Positions 52,341-60,523 of a DNA stretch of 64,000 nt are shown one piece after another. The notes below the pieces were generated by a model. That model was not told the origin of the DNA. It searched no databases and was given only the letters and a program-made list of their open reading frames with translations. Numbering within the stretch: position 1 is the stretch's first letter; each line of letters starts with the position of its first letter. The stretch is from CAVVIG01 sp050249955 (lineage in GTDB: Bacteria; Acidobacteriota; Vicinamibacteria; Vicinamibacterales; CAVVIG01): contig JBFWPN010000005.1 of the NCBI GenBank assembly GCA_050249955.1, positions 186,001 through 250,000 of the forward strand, read 5' to 3'. Both the position numbers and the translations under genes were made by a program.

Positions 52341-53003
52341 ATGCGGCCCTCGATTCCAGCAGATTACGAATGGTCGGAACGCCAGTCACGGGTGATGGCG
52401 GCACTGGCCGAGAACGCCGTCGCGACGACGGCCACCCTGGTTGCGGTGATGTCCGCGATCTATCGACAGTCGCCTGACGCGCTCGGGCACGCCCAGCGTG
52501 TGGCGGCGGTGTCGACCCGCATCGGCCAGGAGCTGCGCTTCTCTGCCCGGGAACTGGAACACCTCGAGCAGGCTGCGTGGCTGCACGACCTTGGACGCTT
52601 CGTCGCGCCCGACATCGACGCCGGGCGTGGCTCCAGCGACGAGGTCGACCTCGATCCCTCGACCGGGCGCTGGGCGCGCCAGGTGGACATCGCGGTGGCC
52701 ATCATCCAGTCGGTGCCGGCCCTCGTGCCGGCGGCGGCGCTCGTCCGGGCGTCGCGCGAGTGCATCGACGGATCCGGGTACCCGCGCGGCCTGCGCGGCG
52801 GCGAGATCCCGCTCGGTGCGCGCGTGCTCCATGTCGCGGACACCTTCGACGCACTCTCGTCTGTCTGTGCGTCGCTCGGGGTCGGCCAGGAGGCTGTGCC
52901 GGCCGAACTCCTTCGCAACTCGGGCTCGCGATTCGACCCGGCGGTAGTCGCCGCCTGTCTGCGCGCCCTCGATCAGCCGCCTGTCGCGGCCCAGGGATAC
53001 TGA
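52341..53003 (+). CDS. Degenerate HD-GYP domain protein
   Basis: The 220-residue product has the HD motif in WLHDLGRF and a GYP-type motif in DGSGYPRGLRGGEIPLGARVLHVADTFDAL (in part). In active c-di-GMP phosphodiesterases the GYP motif begins HHExxDG; here it reads SREC-IDG, so two metal-binding His are missing, and the Lys after HD-x-G is Arg. It may therefore bind c-di-GMP without cleaving it. It is first in a sigma-28 operon and overlaps motA by one base. Confidence 0.8.
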   Translation: MRPSIPADYEWSERQSRVMAALAENAVATTATLVAVMSAIYRQSPDALGHAQRVAAVSTRIGQELRFSARELEHLEQAAWLHDLGRFVAPDIDAGRGSSDEVDLDPSTGRWARQVDIAVAIIQSVPALVPAAALVRASRECIDGSGYPRGLRGGEIPLGARVLHVADTFDALSSVCASLGVGQEAVPAELLRNSGSRFDPAVVAACLRALDQPPVAAQGY

Positions 53004-53878
53004 TGCTCGTCATCGTCGGTGCAGTGGTCGTGATGGCCTCCGTGCTCGGAGGCTACCTGATGGCCGGTGGCAACGTCGGCGTGCTCATCCAGCCGTCGGA
53101 ACTCGTCATCATCGGTGGCGCGGCGGTCGGCAGCATGCTGATCGGGAGCACTCCCACCGTGCTGAAGGGCATCGGGTCGCAGATCGGGGGGCTCCTCGGT
53201 GCGGGGCTCACGAAGGACGACTTCGCCGATCTGCTGGTGATGCTCTACAAGCTCTTCCGGCAGATCCAGCAGGGCGGCGTGATGTCGATCGAGTCGCACC
53301 TCGAGAAGCCGAACGAGAGCGCCATCTTCGGCAAGCACGCCAAGTTCCTGGCGCGACACCATTCACTCGACTTCCTCTCCGACTCCATGAAGGTCATCAT
53401 CGTCGGCGGCATCAACGCCCACGACCTCGAGGCGCTGATGGAGGAAGACCTGAAGATCCACCACGACGTCGAAGGCAAGCCGGCGCAGACACTGACGAAG
53501 GTGGGTGACGCGATGCCCGGCCTCGGCATCGTGGCGGCCGTGCTCGGCATCGTCATCACGATGGGCGCCATCGACGGGCCGCCCGCGGAGATCGGCCACC
53601 ACGTGGGTGCCGCGCTCGTCGGCACCTTCCTGGGCATCCTGATGTCCTACGGCTTCATCCAGCCGCTGGCGTCGGCGATGGAGACGCGGGTGAGCGACAA
53701 CGGCAAGTACGAGGAATGCATCCGCGCGGGTGTCATGGCCGTCTACAAGGGCCTGCCGCCGGCGATCGCGATCGAGTTCGCCCGCCGCGTCCTGCCGGGC
53801 GAGGTCAGGCCGACCTTCGACGAAACCGAGAAACTGTGCCGGGCTGCCAAGAGCGGGCCTGAGGCGGCGGCAGCATGA
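53003..53878 (+). CDS. motA: Flagellar stator protein MotA (second pair)
   Basis: The 291-residue product is the longer MotA type: VGAVVVMASVLGGYLMAGG, a cytosolic loop with GVMSIESHLEKPNESAIF and FLSDSMKVIIVGG, and TKVGDAMPGLGIVAAVLGIVITMG followed by ALVGTFLGILMSYGFIQP. The frame opens upstream inside the HD-GYP gene. The product differs in length and sequence from the MotA at 37966, so the pairs are not a recent duplication. Confidence 0.95.
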   Translation: MLVIVGAVVVMASVLGGYLMAGGNVGVLIQPSELVIIGGAAVGSMLIGSTPTVLKGIGSQIGGLLGAGLTKDDFADLLVMLYKLFRQIQQGGVMSIESHLEKPNESAIFGKHAKFLARHHSLDFLSDSMKVIIVGGINAHDLEALMEEDLKIHHDVEGKPAQTLTKVGDAMPGLGIVAAVLGIVITMGAIDGPPAEIGHHVGAALVGTFLGILMSYGFIQPLASAMETRVSDNGKYEECIRAGVMAVYKGLPPAIAIEFARRVLPGEVRPTFDETEKLCRAAKSGPEAAAA

Positions 53879-54762
53879 AGAAGGAACAGCCGGTCATCAT
53901 CATCAAGAAGGGTGGCCACGGTCATGGCGGCCATCACGGCGGCGCCTGGAAGGTGGCCTATGCCGACTTCGTGACCGCCATGATGGCGTTCTTCCTGGTC
54001 ATGTGGCTGGTGTCGCAGAAACAGGAAGTGAAGGCGGCGGTCGGCGGATACTTCCGCGATCCGAGCGTGTTCGACGCCCAGGGCCAGGGGCTGCTGCCCG
54101 GTGCCAAGGCCGGGGTCGACCCGAGCGGCACGCCCATGATGAACCCGCCCGAGGAGATGGCGGCCGAGGTGGAGAAGAAGCGCCTCGAGACGGCGGCCGA
54201 GCACATCAAGGAGAAGCTGGTCGGGCAGCCCGAGTTCGCCTCGCTGCGCGACCAGATCGAGATGCAGATCACGTCCGAGGGGCTGCGCATCGAGCTGTCC
54301 GACCGGAGCGGGTCGAGCTTCTTCGACAGCGGCAGCGCCCTGATGCGGGGCGAGTCGGCACGTATCCTGTCGGTCATCGCGAGCGAGATCGGTCAGCTCG
54401 AGAACGACCTGTTCATCGAGGGGCATACCGACGCGCGGCCTTACACGTCGCAGGAGCAGTACACCAACTGGGAGCTCTCGGCCGATCGAGCCAATGCCGC
54501 GCGTCGCGTGATGATGCGCGAAGGCATCAGGCCGGCACAGCTCAAGGGCGTGCGCGGCTACGCCGACACCCAGCTCCACGTCGAGGATCCCAAGGATCCA
54601 CGCAACCGGCGGGTCTCCATCCTGGTCCGCAGCCAGGTGGCGGCGAAGACCGAGAAGATCGCCGACCAGATCAACGGGAAGCTCGCCGACCAGGGCACGG
54701 CGAAGCCGGCGGCGGCCGCCCCGGCCGCGGCCCCCGCTGCTCACGCGCCCGCATCGCACTAG
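53875..54762 (+). CDS. motB: Flagellar stator protein MotB (second pair)
   Basis: The 295-residue protein opens with a Lys/His/Gly-rich segment (KKGGHGHGGHHGGAWKVAY), then the helix with the proton-binding Asp (YADFVTAMMAFFLVMWLVS), and an OmpA-like domain (FIEGHTDARPY, NWELSADRANAARRVM, VRGYADTQLHVEDPKDPRNRRVSILV in part). The C-terminus is Ala/Pro-rich. The proteobacterial proton-type motif is intact. Confidence 0.95.
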   Translation: MKKEQPVIIIKKGGHGHGGHHGGAWKVAYADFVTAMMAFFLVMWLVSQKQEVKAAVGGYFRDPSVFDAQGQGLLPGAKAGVDPSGTPMMNPPEEMAAEVEKKRLETAAEHIKEKLVGQPEFASLRDQIEMQITSEGLRIELSDRSGSSFFDSGSALMRGESARILSVIASEIGQLENDLFIEGHTDARPYTSQEQYTNWELSADRANAARRVMMREGIRPAQLKGVRGYADTQLHVEDPKDPRNRRVSILVRSQVAAKTEKIADQINGKLADQGTAKPAAAAPAAAPAAHAPASH

Positions 54763-54949
54763 ACCCCACCAGCCGATAAGACCGACAGGGGGGAGGCGCG
54801 CCCCGATGCCAGGCGTGGGTCTGGCGCCGGGCGTGGCCCCCGGGCGGGTGCCGTCACGATTCCGCTGTGAAAACGGCTGCTGCTGCCGATTATGGGGTTG
54901 GCCGCGCACGCAGGCGCGGCGGTAGGATGCCTCCGGAGGAGGGCAGCGA
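54763..54949 (+). promoter_or_regulatory. Gap with two sigma-28 -10 elements before the HPt gene
   Basis: GCCGATAA (54772-54779) is the exact sigma-28 -10 consensus, and GCCGATTA (54885-54892) matches the form used elsewhere here. Neither has a good TCAAG or TAAAG 19 bases upstream. The second is placed well for the HPt gene at 54950 (leader of about 50 bases). The rest of the gap holds no gene. Confidence 0.4.
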
Positions 54950-55324
54950 ATGACCGCGGGGGAACGAACGGCTGAATTCGACGGTGAGGGCCTGCTGGCC
55001 GCGTTCGACGGGGAACTGACCGACGTGCGCGAACTGACGGCACTCGTGGTCGCGAGCGTTCCGAAGTACATCGCCGACCTGAGGGAGGCGGCCTCGCGCG
55101 GCGACCTCAAGGGAGTGGCCGCCATGGCCCACACCATTCGCGGGTCGGTGGGCAACGTCGGCGCAACACGGCTCGCCGAGCTGACCCGCGACGTGGAAAC
55201 CGCGGCTCGCGCGGGCGGCCCCGTGAGCGCTGCCGCGCTCGAGGCGATCGACGCGGCCGCACGCGACCTGGTGAACGCGATGTCCCGGTGGATCGACGGA
55301 CTGGTGGCTGCGGCCCGGACGTGA
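54950..55324 (+). CDS. HPt (histidine phosphotransfer) domain protein
   Basis: The 124-residue, all-helical product carries AHTIRGSVGNVGATRL with the phospho-accepting His61 in the usual H-x-x-[KR]-G setting. There are no other domains. A GGAGG precedes the start. It lies 7 bases before the REC fusion gene, so the two are likely phosphorelay partners. Confidence 0.85.
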   Translation: MTAGERTAEFDGEGLLAAFDGELTDVRELTALVVASVPKYIADLREAASRGDLKGVAAMAHTIRGSVGNVGATRLAELTRDVETAARAGGPVSAAALEAIDAAARDLVNAMSRWIDGLVAAART

Positions 55325-55331
55325 GACGGCG

Positions 55332-56609
55332 ATGAATGTCCTCATCTGCGACGACGACGCCTCGACGCGGTTCGTGCTGCGGCGGATCCTCGCGCAGAAC
55401 CTCGGCTGGAGCGTGTCGGAGAGCGGCGACGGCGTGGATGCCCTCGCGCAGCTCTCGCGGCGCCGGTTCGACCTGCTGCTCCTCGACCTGGAGATGCCGG
55501 CCTTCTCCGGCTTCGAGGTGCTGGAGGTGCTCCGCGATTCCGAGCAGTTGAAGGACCTCCCGGTTGTCGTGGTCTCGCAGGAGCGCCGGCGTGAGATCAT
55601 CCTCCGGCTCCGCGAGCAGCACATCGCCGGCTACCTGTTGAAGCCGATACGTGCCGAGCAGGTGGCCGACCGCCTGGCCAGCCTGAAGCTGAAGGCCCGC
55701 GGGCACGGCGGGAACCGCAGCGACATCTCGAACCTGCACGTCTCCCCCGAGACCCCTGCCATCCTGGCCGAAGGGAACCTCGACTATCGCCACTTCTTCT
55801 GCGTCGAGGCCGAGCGCCACGGTCCCGTTCGCGTGGCCGATTCCGCGGCGTCGGCGCTGGCCCAGTACCGCAAGGCGCCCGTGGACGTCGTGTTCATCGG
55901 CTCCAAGCTGGGGGTGATGAGTGCGGAACTGCTGGTCCGGAAGCTGCGCGAGACCGCGGTCGAGCGCCCGGTCCGCATCGTGGCCATCGTGGACGGCGAG
56001 AAGGCGCGTGTCGAGGCGCTGAAGCTGGGGTTCGACGACACGATGGTCCGGACGTTCGTGCCGAACGTGTTCAACAACGACTTCCGCAAGTTCACGCGGC
56101 CGTCTGGCCCGGTCGCAGCCCTGGGACAGCTGCTCCCGGAGTTCGAAGGGGCGGCCACGAGCTCGGTGCACCAGGTGTTCGGCATGATGCTCGGCTCCGA
56201 GGTCGAGCCGCTGACCGAGCCGGGCGAGGTGAGCGTGGCGCTGCAGTCCACCATCAACATGGAACTGGAGGAGCGCCTGCAGGTCGCCGTCACCGTGCAC
56301 GTCTCCGAGGCGGTCGTGGACGAGGTGAACGGCATCCTCATCGGCCCGGAGGCGGGCGAGGCGGATCGCATCGCCACCACGAGCGAACTGGTCAACCTCG
56401 TGGCCGGCCGGCTCCACGCCTATGCCGGCGACAAGTCGGTGAAGAGCATCTGCTCGCTGCCCGACACCACGGTCAACAATCCGTTCGTTCCGCTCGCCGA
56501 CCTGCCCGACACCAAGGGCTACGTGCTCCGCTTCCGCACGAAGGACTCGAAGGCCCTCTTCGCCATCTCGCTCGCCGTGTCCTCGCTCGAAGAGGAACTC
56601 GTTCAGTAG
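55332..56609 (+). CDS. REC - pseudo-REC - CheX-like fusion protein
   Basis: The 425-residue product has an N-terminal receiver with the acidic pair D7/D8, phospho-acceptor D52 (LLLLDLEMP) and Lys in YLLKPI. A second receiver-like domain (about 150-260) lacks the Asp (VVFIGSKLG). The C-terminal part (about 275-425) resembles CheX/CheC phosphatases, with TTSELVNLVAGRL holding an ExxN pattern, the catalytic pair of that family. It could dephosphorylate a CheY or itself. It shares an operon with the HPt gene. Confidence 0.8.
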   Translation: MNVLICDDDASTRFVLRRILAQNLGWSVSESGDGVDALAQLSRRRFDLLLLDLEMPAFSGFEVLEVLRDSEQLKDLPVVVVSQERRREIILRLREQHIAGYLLKPIRAEQVADRLASLKLKARGHGGNRSDISNLHVSPETPAILAEGNLDYRHFFCVEAERHGPVRVADSAASALAQYRKAPVDVVFIGSKLGVMSAELLVRKLRETAVERPVRIVAIVDGEKARVEALKLGFDDTMVRTFVPNVFNNDFRKFTRPSGPVAALGQLLPEFEGAATSSVHQVFGMMLGSEVEPLTEPGEVSVALQSTINMELEERLQVAVTVHVSEAVVDEVNGILIGPEAGEADRIATTSELVNLVAGRLHAYAGDKSVKSICSLPDTTVNNPFVPLADLPDTKGYVLRFRTKDSKALFAISLAVSSLEEELVQ

Positions 56610-56695
56610 CGCACTCGAACCGACACGGTGCCCGCATCGTCGTTCGGCAGAACTCATCCTTTACAGAAAACCGTCGTACTGCACACCGCTTCCCT

Positions 56696-56721
56696 TGAGA
56701 AACCGTCGGGGTGTCCGATTA
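56696..56721 (+). promoter_or_regulatory. Weak sigma-28 promoter before the first receptor gene
   Basis: TTGAG (56696-56700) and TCCGATTA (56714-56721) give a partial match with an 18-base start-to-start distance. It lies 48 bases before the chosen GTG start. The -10 is close to those of its neighbours; the -35 is poor. Confidence 0.35.
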
Positions 56722-56769
56722 CCTCGCTGTTCCCGGCCGCGTGACGCCGGCACTCGATGCGAGGTGGTT

Positions 56770-58386
56770 GTGAGCCTGAGCAGGAAGATCGTTCTCGTCT
56801 CCGTGATCCCGGTGGTGATCGTCGGTGCCACGCTGACCGTCGTGTTTGCGCGAAGCGCCAACACCCAACACGAGAAGGTGGTCCAGGAGTACGTGGGCAA
56901 GGCCCGCTCGGTGGCATTGGGCGCCGAGTCGATGCGGGAGCAGATGGCCGAGGCCTGGGCGCAGGGCAGCTTCACGCCGGAGCTCCTCCGGCAGTGGGCG
57001 GCGGCGGGGCAGCGTGAACGGGTGTTGACCGCGGTGCCGGTCGTCACCGCCTGGCGCGCCTCGATGAAGAAAGCGGAGGAGGGAGGCTACGAGTTTCGCG
57101 TCCCCAAGTTCGAGCCTCGCAACCCGAAGAACCAGCCTGACGAGGTCGAGGCACGGGTGCTCCGCATGTTCGAGGCCGGCGGGAAGGATGAGCACTGGGA
57201 GATCGACGAGGTCAAGCGCGTCGTCCGCTACTTCCGCCCGATCCGCCTGACGCAGGAGTGCCTCCTGTGCCACGGCGAGCCTTCCACGTCGATGGCGCAG
57301 TGGGGCAATGACAAGGGACTCGATGCCACGGGGGCCCGGATGGAAGGCTGGAAAGTAGGCGAGGTGCACGGCGCGTTCGAGGTGGTGCAGTCAATGGCCG
57401 CGGCAGACGCGGCAAGGACGTCGATGGTCCAGCAGTTCGCGGGCATCGTGCTCCTGAGCCTGGTCGTGACGGTGCCCTGCGTGCTCTGGTTCACCCGTCG
57501 GCGGGTGATTGCGCCGCTGACCATCCGCTTCGAGGAACTGCGCAGCGGATCGGAACAGGTGCTTGCCGCCGCGCGCGAGGTGTCGGCGTCGTCCCAGCAC
57601 CTGGCGACCGGAGCGACCGAGCAGGCCGCCTCGATCGAGCAGACCTCCGCATCGATGGAGGAGATGCGCGCCTCCACGCTGCAGAACGCGGGCCGGACGA
57701 GCGACGCCGAACGGTTGATGTGCGACGTGGACGCCCGTGTGCAGGCCTCGAACCAGTCGCTGGCCTCGATGGTGGCCTCCATGTCCGCGATCGCCGAGTC
57801 GAGCCAGAAGGTCTCGAACATCATCCGGACCATCGACGAGATCGCGTTCCAGACGAACCTGCTGGCGCTGAATGCCGCCGTGGAGGCCGCGAGGGCAGGG
57901 GAGGCCGGGATGGGCTTTGCCGTGGTGGCCGACGAGGTGCGTCGGCTCGCGCACCGGTCCGCGGAGGCCGCGAAGGGAACGGCCGACCTGATTGCCGAGT
58001 CGATTGAGCGGGCGAACGCCGGTGCCACGCAGGTGCATGCCGTCACGGGAGCGATCAGCGGCATCGCCGACAGCGTGGCGAGCGTGCGCGGGCTGATGGG
58101 CGACGTCACGGCAGCCGGGCGCGAGCAGCAGGACGGCATCAACCAGGTGTCGCAGGCGATGGTGTCGATGCAGCAGGTGACGCAGACCACGGCGGCCGAA
58201 GCCGAGCAGAGCGCGGCGACCGCCGAGGAACTGAACGCGCAGGCCGAGACCACACTGGCCACCGTGAGGGCACTCGACGAGTTCGTGACCGGCGAGCGAC
58301 GCGACGCGCGCGTCACGCGGGCATCGCGCAGGGGCCAGGTGCCGGCGCACGTTCATGAGGCGGGCACCGCCCGGGAGGCCGCATAG
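56770..58386 (+). CDS. Methyl-accepting chemotaxis protein with periplasmic CXXCH (DUF3365-like)
   Basis: The 538-residue receptor has a transmembrane helix near its N-terminus (about residues 7-24), a periplasmic domain of the DUF3365/Tll0287 type with CLLCHGEP (C164, C167, H168), a second membrane helix (about 220-240) and a cytosolic signalling domain with the hairpin-tip sequence DEIAFQTNLLALNAAVEAARAG (in part). The CXXCH motif would attach c-type haem, so a redox or gas signal is plausible. The frame opens 75 bases upstream; GTG 56770 gives the membrane helix at the right place. There is no HAMP domain in recognisable form. Confidence 0.88.
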   Translation: MSLSRKIVLVSVIPVVIVGATLTVVFARSANTQHEKVVQEYVGKARSVALGAESMREQMAEAWAQGSFTPELLRQWAAAGQRERVLTAVPVVTAWRASMKKAEEGGYEFRVPKFEPRNPKNQPDEVEARVLRMFEAGGKDEHWEIDEVKRVVRYFRPIRLTQECLLCHGEPSTSMAQWGNDKGLDATGARMEGWKVGEVHGAFEVVQSMAAADAARTSMVQQFAGIVLLSLVVTVPCVLWFTRRRVIAPLTIRFEELRSGSEQVLAAAREVSASSQHLATGATEQAASIEQTSASMEEMRASTLQNAGRTSDAERLMCDVDARVQASNQSLASMVASMSAIAESSQKVSNIIRTIDEIAFQTNLLALNAAVEAARAGEAGMGFAVVADEVRRLAHRSAEAAKGTADLIAESIERANAGATQVHAVTGAISGIADSVASVRGLMGDVTAAGREQQDGINQVSQAMVSMQQVTQTTAAEAEQSAATAEELNAQAETTLATVRALDEFVTGERRDARVTRASRRGQVPAHVHEAGTAREAA

Positions 58387-58415
58387 GATAGCGATCGCAC
58401 CGCCGAGAAACCGGC

Positions 58416-58444
58416 ACCGCCGTGGCGTTGGCACCCACGGCGGT
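58416..58444. terminator. Perfect 10-bp hairpin after the first receptor
   Basis: ACCGCCGTGG (58416-58425) and CCACGGCGGT (58435-58444) form a perfect stem with a 9-base loop, 30 bases after the receptor stop. No T-run follows. It separates two sigma-28 transcripts. Confidence 0.5.
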
Positions 58445-58485
58445 CAGCCGGGATCCCACCTCCGTCTATCCCTCGGGCTCGCCAA

Positions 58486-58512
58486 TCAAGCCCGGCTGTA
58501 GGGTGCCGATTC
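58486..58512 (+). promoter_or_regulatory. Sigma-28 promoter of the second receptor gene
   Basis: TCAAGCCC-N11-GCCGATTC with exact spacing. The start codon of the receptor is 82 bases after the -10. Confidence 0.75.
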
Positions 58513-58594
58513 CGTCGACATCGCCCCTGTGGCCGCCGCGTCGTCGTGCCTCGCGCTGGCCCCGCCTTCTGTACTTTCCTCTCGTGGGTGTTGC

Positions 58595-60217
58595 ATGAGC
58601 CTGAGCGCCAAAATCCTTCTCGCAGCCGCCTTTCCCGTTCTCGTCCTCGGCATCCTCCTCAGCGTCGTCTACGACCGTTCCGCCAGACAGCAGGTCCAGC
58701 AGCAGTACGTCGACAAGGCCCGTTCCGTTGTGCTCTCCGCGGAGTCCATGCGAGAGGAGATGGCCACCAAGTGGAAGCAGGGCATCTTCACGCCCGACAC
58801 GCTCCGTGCCTGGGCCGATCAGGGCCACACGGACAAGGTGCTTGCCGCCGTCCCGGTGGTCACCGCCTGGAAGGCAGCCATGATGAAGGCCACCGAAGGT
58901 GGCTATGAAGTGCGCGTGCCCAAGTTCCAGCCACGCAACCCCGCGAACGAACCGGACGCCACCGAGGCGCGGGTGCTGAAGATGTTCGAGGAGTCCGGCG
59001 TCGCGGAGCACTACGAGATCGATCCCGAGAGGAACGCGGTGCGGTACTTCCGCCCGATCCGGCTCACCGAGGAATGCCTGCTGTGCCACGGCGAACCGGC
59101 CAACTCCAAGGCGAACTGGGGGAACGACCAGGGGCTCGATCCGACGGGTGTGCGCATGGAGGGCTGGAAGGTGGGCGAGGTGCACGGTGCGTTCGAGGTG
59201 GTGCAGTCGCTCGACGCCGCCGACGCGCAGCGCGCGTCCATGCTGACGCAGTTCCTGACAATTGTTGCCGTCTGCCTCATCGTCGGTGTGGCCGCCACCT
59301 ACTGGCTGACCCGCCGGAACATCGTCATGCCGCTGAAGGCGGAGACCGACAGCCTGACGTCAGGTGCGCAGCAGGTGGCCGCCGCCGCCGAGGAAGTGGC
59401 GGCGTCGTCGCAGCACCTGTCGTCCGGTTCGAGCGAGCAGGCCGGGTCGCTCGAGTCCACGTCGGCGTCGATGGAGGAGATGGCCTCCATGACACGGCAG
59501 AACGCCGAGAACTCCCGCAATGCTGCCGAGCTGATGAGCAGCATGGACAGCCGCGTACAGGACTCCAACCGTGCGCTGTCGTCCATGGTCGCCTCGATGA
59601 CGGCGATGAAGGACTCCAGCCAGCAGGTGTCCAAGATCATCAAGACGATCGACGAGATCGCGTTCCAGACCAACATCCTCGCGCTCAACGCCGCCGTGGA
59701 GGCGGCGCGCGCCGGGGAAGCCGGCCTGGGCTTCGCGGTGGTGGCCGACGAGGTGCGCAGCCTGGCACAGCGGTCGGCACAGGCGGCCAAGGACACCGCC
59801 GGACTCATCGAGGACTCGATCCAGAAGGCCCAGAACGGTGGAGCGGAGGTGGAAGCCGTGAGCGCCATCATGCGGCAGATCACCAGCAGCGCGACCCAGG
59901 TGCGAGCGCTCATCGAGCAGGTCGCCGAGGCCAGCCGGCAGCAGACTACCGGCATCGACCAGGTGGCCCGCGCTGTCCAGGAGATGGAGAAGGTGACGCA
60001 GTCGGTCGCTGCCACTGCCGAGGAAACCGCCGCGGCGAGCGAGGAACTGCACGCGCAGGCCGAAGTGACGATGGCGTCCGCAGGCAACCTCGAGGCGCTC
60101 GTGACCGGGTCTCGCAACCGCAGTGTCGCAGAGCCGGTATCCGCCCCCTCGCCCCGGCACCAGGCCGACGGCAGCCGCGTAGCCCGCTTCGACGGCCACT
60201 CCCGCCGTGCGGCCTAG
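58595..60217 (+). CDS. Methyl-accepting chemotaxis protein with periplasmic CXXCH (paralogue)
   Basis: The 540-residue receptor is a paralogue of the one at 56770: transmembrane helix (about 8-23), DUF3365-like periplasmic domain with CLLCHGEP (C161, C164, H165), second helix (about 218-238), signalling domain with DEIAFQTNILALNAAVEAARAG (in part). The periplasmic domains share long identical stretches such as MEGWKVGEVHGAFEVVQS. ATG 58595 gives the membrane helix; the frame is open 66 bases earlier. It has its own sigma-28 promoter. Confidence 0.9.
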   Translation: MSLSAKILLAAAFPVLVLGILLSVVYDRSARQQVQQQYVDKARSVVLSAESMREEMATKWKQGIFTPDTLRAWADQGHTDKVLAAVPVVTAWKAAMMKATEGGYEVRVPKFQPRNPANEPDATEARVLKMFEESGVAEHYEIDPERNAVRYFRPIRLTEECLLCHGEPANSKANWGNDQGLDPTGVRMEGWKVGEVHGAFEVVQSLDAADAQRASMLTQFLTIVAVCLIVGVAATYWLTRRNIVMPLKAETDSLTSGAQQVAAAAEEVAASSQHLSSGSSEQAGSLESTSASMEEMASMTRQNAENSRNAAELMSSMDSRVQDSNRALSSMVASMTAMKDSSQQVSKIIKTIDEIAFQTNILALNAAVEAARAGEAGLGFAVVADEVRSLAQRSAQAAKDTAGLIEDSIQKAQNGGAEVEAVSAIMRQITSSATQVRALIEQVAEASRQQTTGIDQVARAVQEMEKVTQSVAATAEETAAASEELHAQAEVTMASAGNLEALVTGSRNRSVAEPVSAPSPRHQADGSRVARFDGHSRRAA

Positions 60218-60247
60218 CCGGCCAACCCAGGTACCCCGGAAGTGTCA

Positions 60248-60274
60248 TCAAGCGACGCACCGGCGGGCCGATTA
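60248..60274 (+). promoter_or_regulatory. Sigma-28 promoter of the small ORF
   Basis: TCAAGCGA-N11-GCCGATTA, exact spacing, 34 bases before the small ORF start and 31 bases after the receptor stop. Confidence 0.8.
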
Positions 60275-60307
60275 CGCCACCAGCACAGGCTGTTCCAGGA
60301 GGCTCGC

Positions 60308-60433
60308 GTGGGACTGATGTTCATGGGGACGATGTTCGCGGTGGTCATGATGGCGGCCGGCGTGGCATTCGGCACACGTCCGGGGCTCCAGCCCCAAGTG
60401 GTTGTGGCACGGCGTCGTCAGCACCGTGCCTGA
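60308..60433 (+). CDS. 41-residue membrane protein, or a small RNA
   Basis: A GTG (or ATG 60317) start with CAGGAGG at a proper distance opens a 41-residue frame with one hydrophobic helix (MFMGTMFAVVMMAAGVAF) and a basic tail (VARRRQHRA). It is the only frame between its own sigma-28 promoter and the cheA promoter. The 3' part of the frame overlaps a hairpin. If it is not translated, the same interval could be a sigma-28-dependent small RNA. Confidence 0.45.
   Translation: MGLMFMGTMFAVVMMAAGVAFGTRPGLQPQVVVARRRQHRA
60406..60430 (+). terminator. Hairpin at the end of the small ORF
   Basis: GGCACGG (60406-60412) and CCGTGCC (60424-60430) form a 7-bp stem with an 11-base loop, overlapping the end of the small ORF and just before the cheA promoter. 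No T-run; an attenuator is possible. Confidence 0.4.
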
Positions 60434-60437
60434 GGGG

Positions 60438-60464
60438 TCAAGTCCCTCCACCGCCAGCCGATTA
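60438..60464 (+). promoter_or_regulatory. Sigma-28 promoter of cheA
   Basis: TCAAGTCC-N11-GCCGATTA, exact spacing and near-consensus. Transcription would begin near 60472; the cheA ATG is at 60524. Confidence 0.85.
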
Positions 60465-60523
60465 CCTGACGAGAAGCTTTGGGAAAGCCGGCGCAGCCTG
60501 CTGCGCCGGTACCTGCACACGCC

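Noticed and set aside
60479..60523. Upstream TTG start for CheA at 60479.
   Set aside because: It would lie within about ten bases of the predicted transcription start and adds a Pro/Ala stretch with no family likeness; ATG 60524 is preferred.
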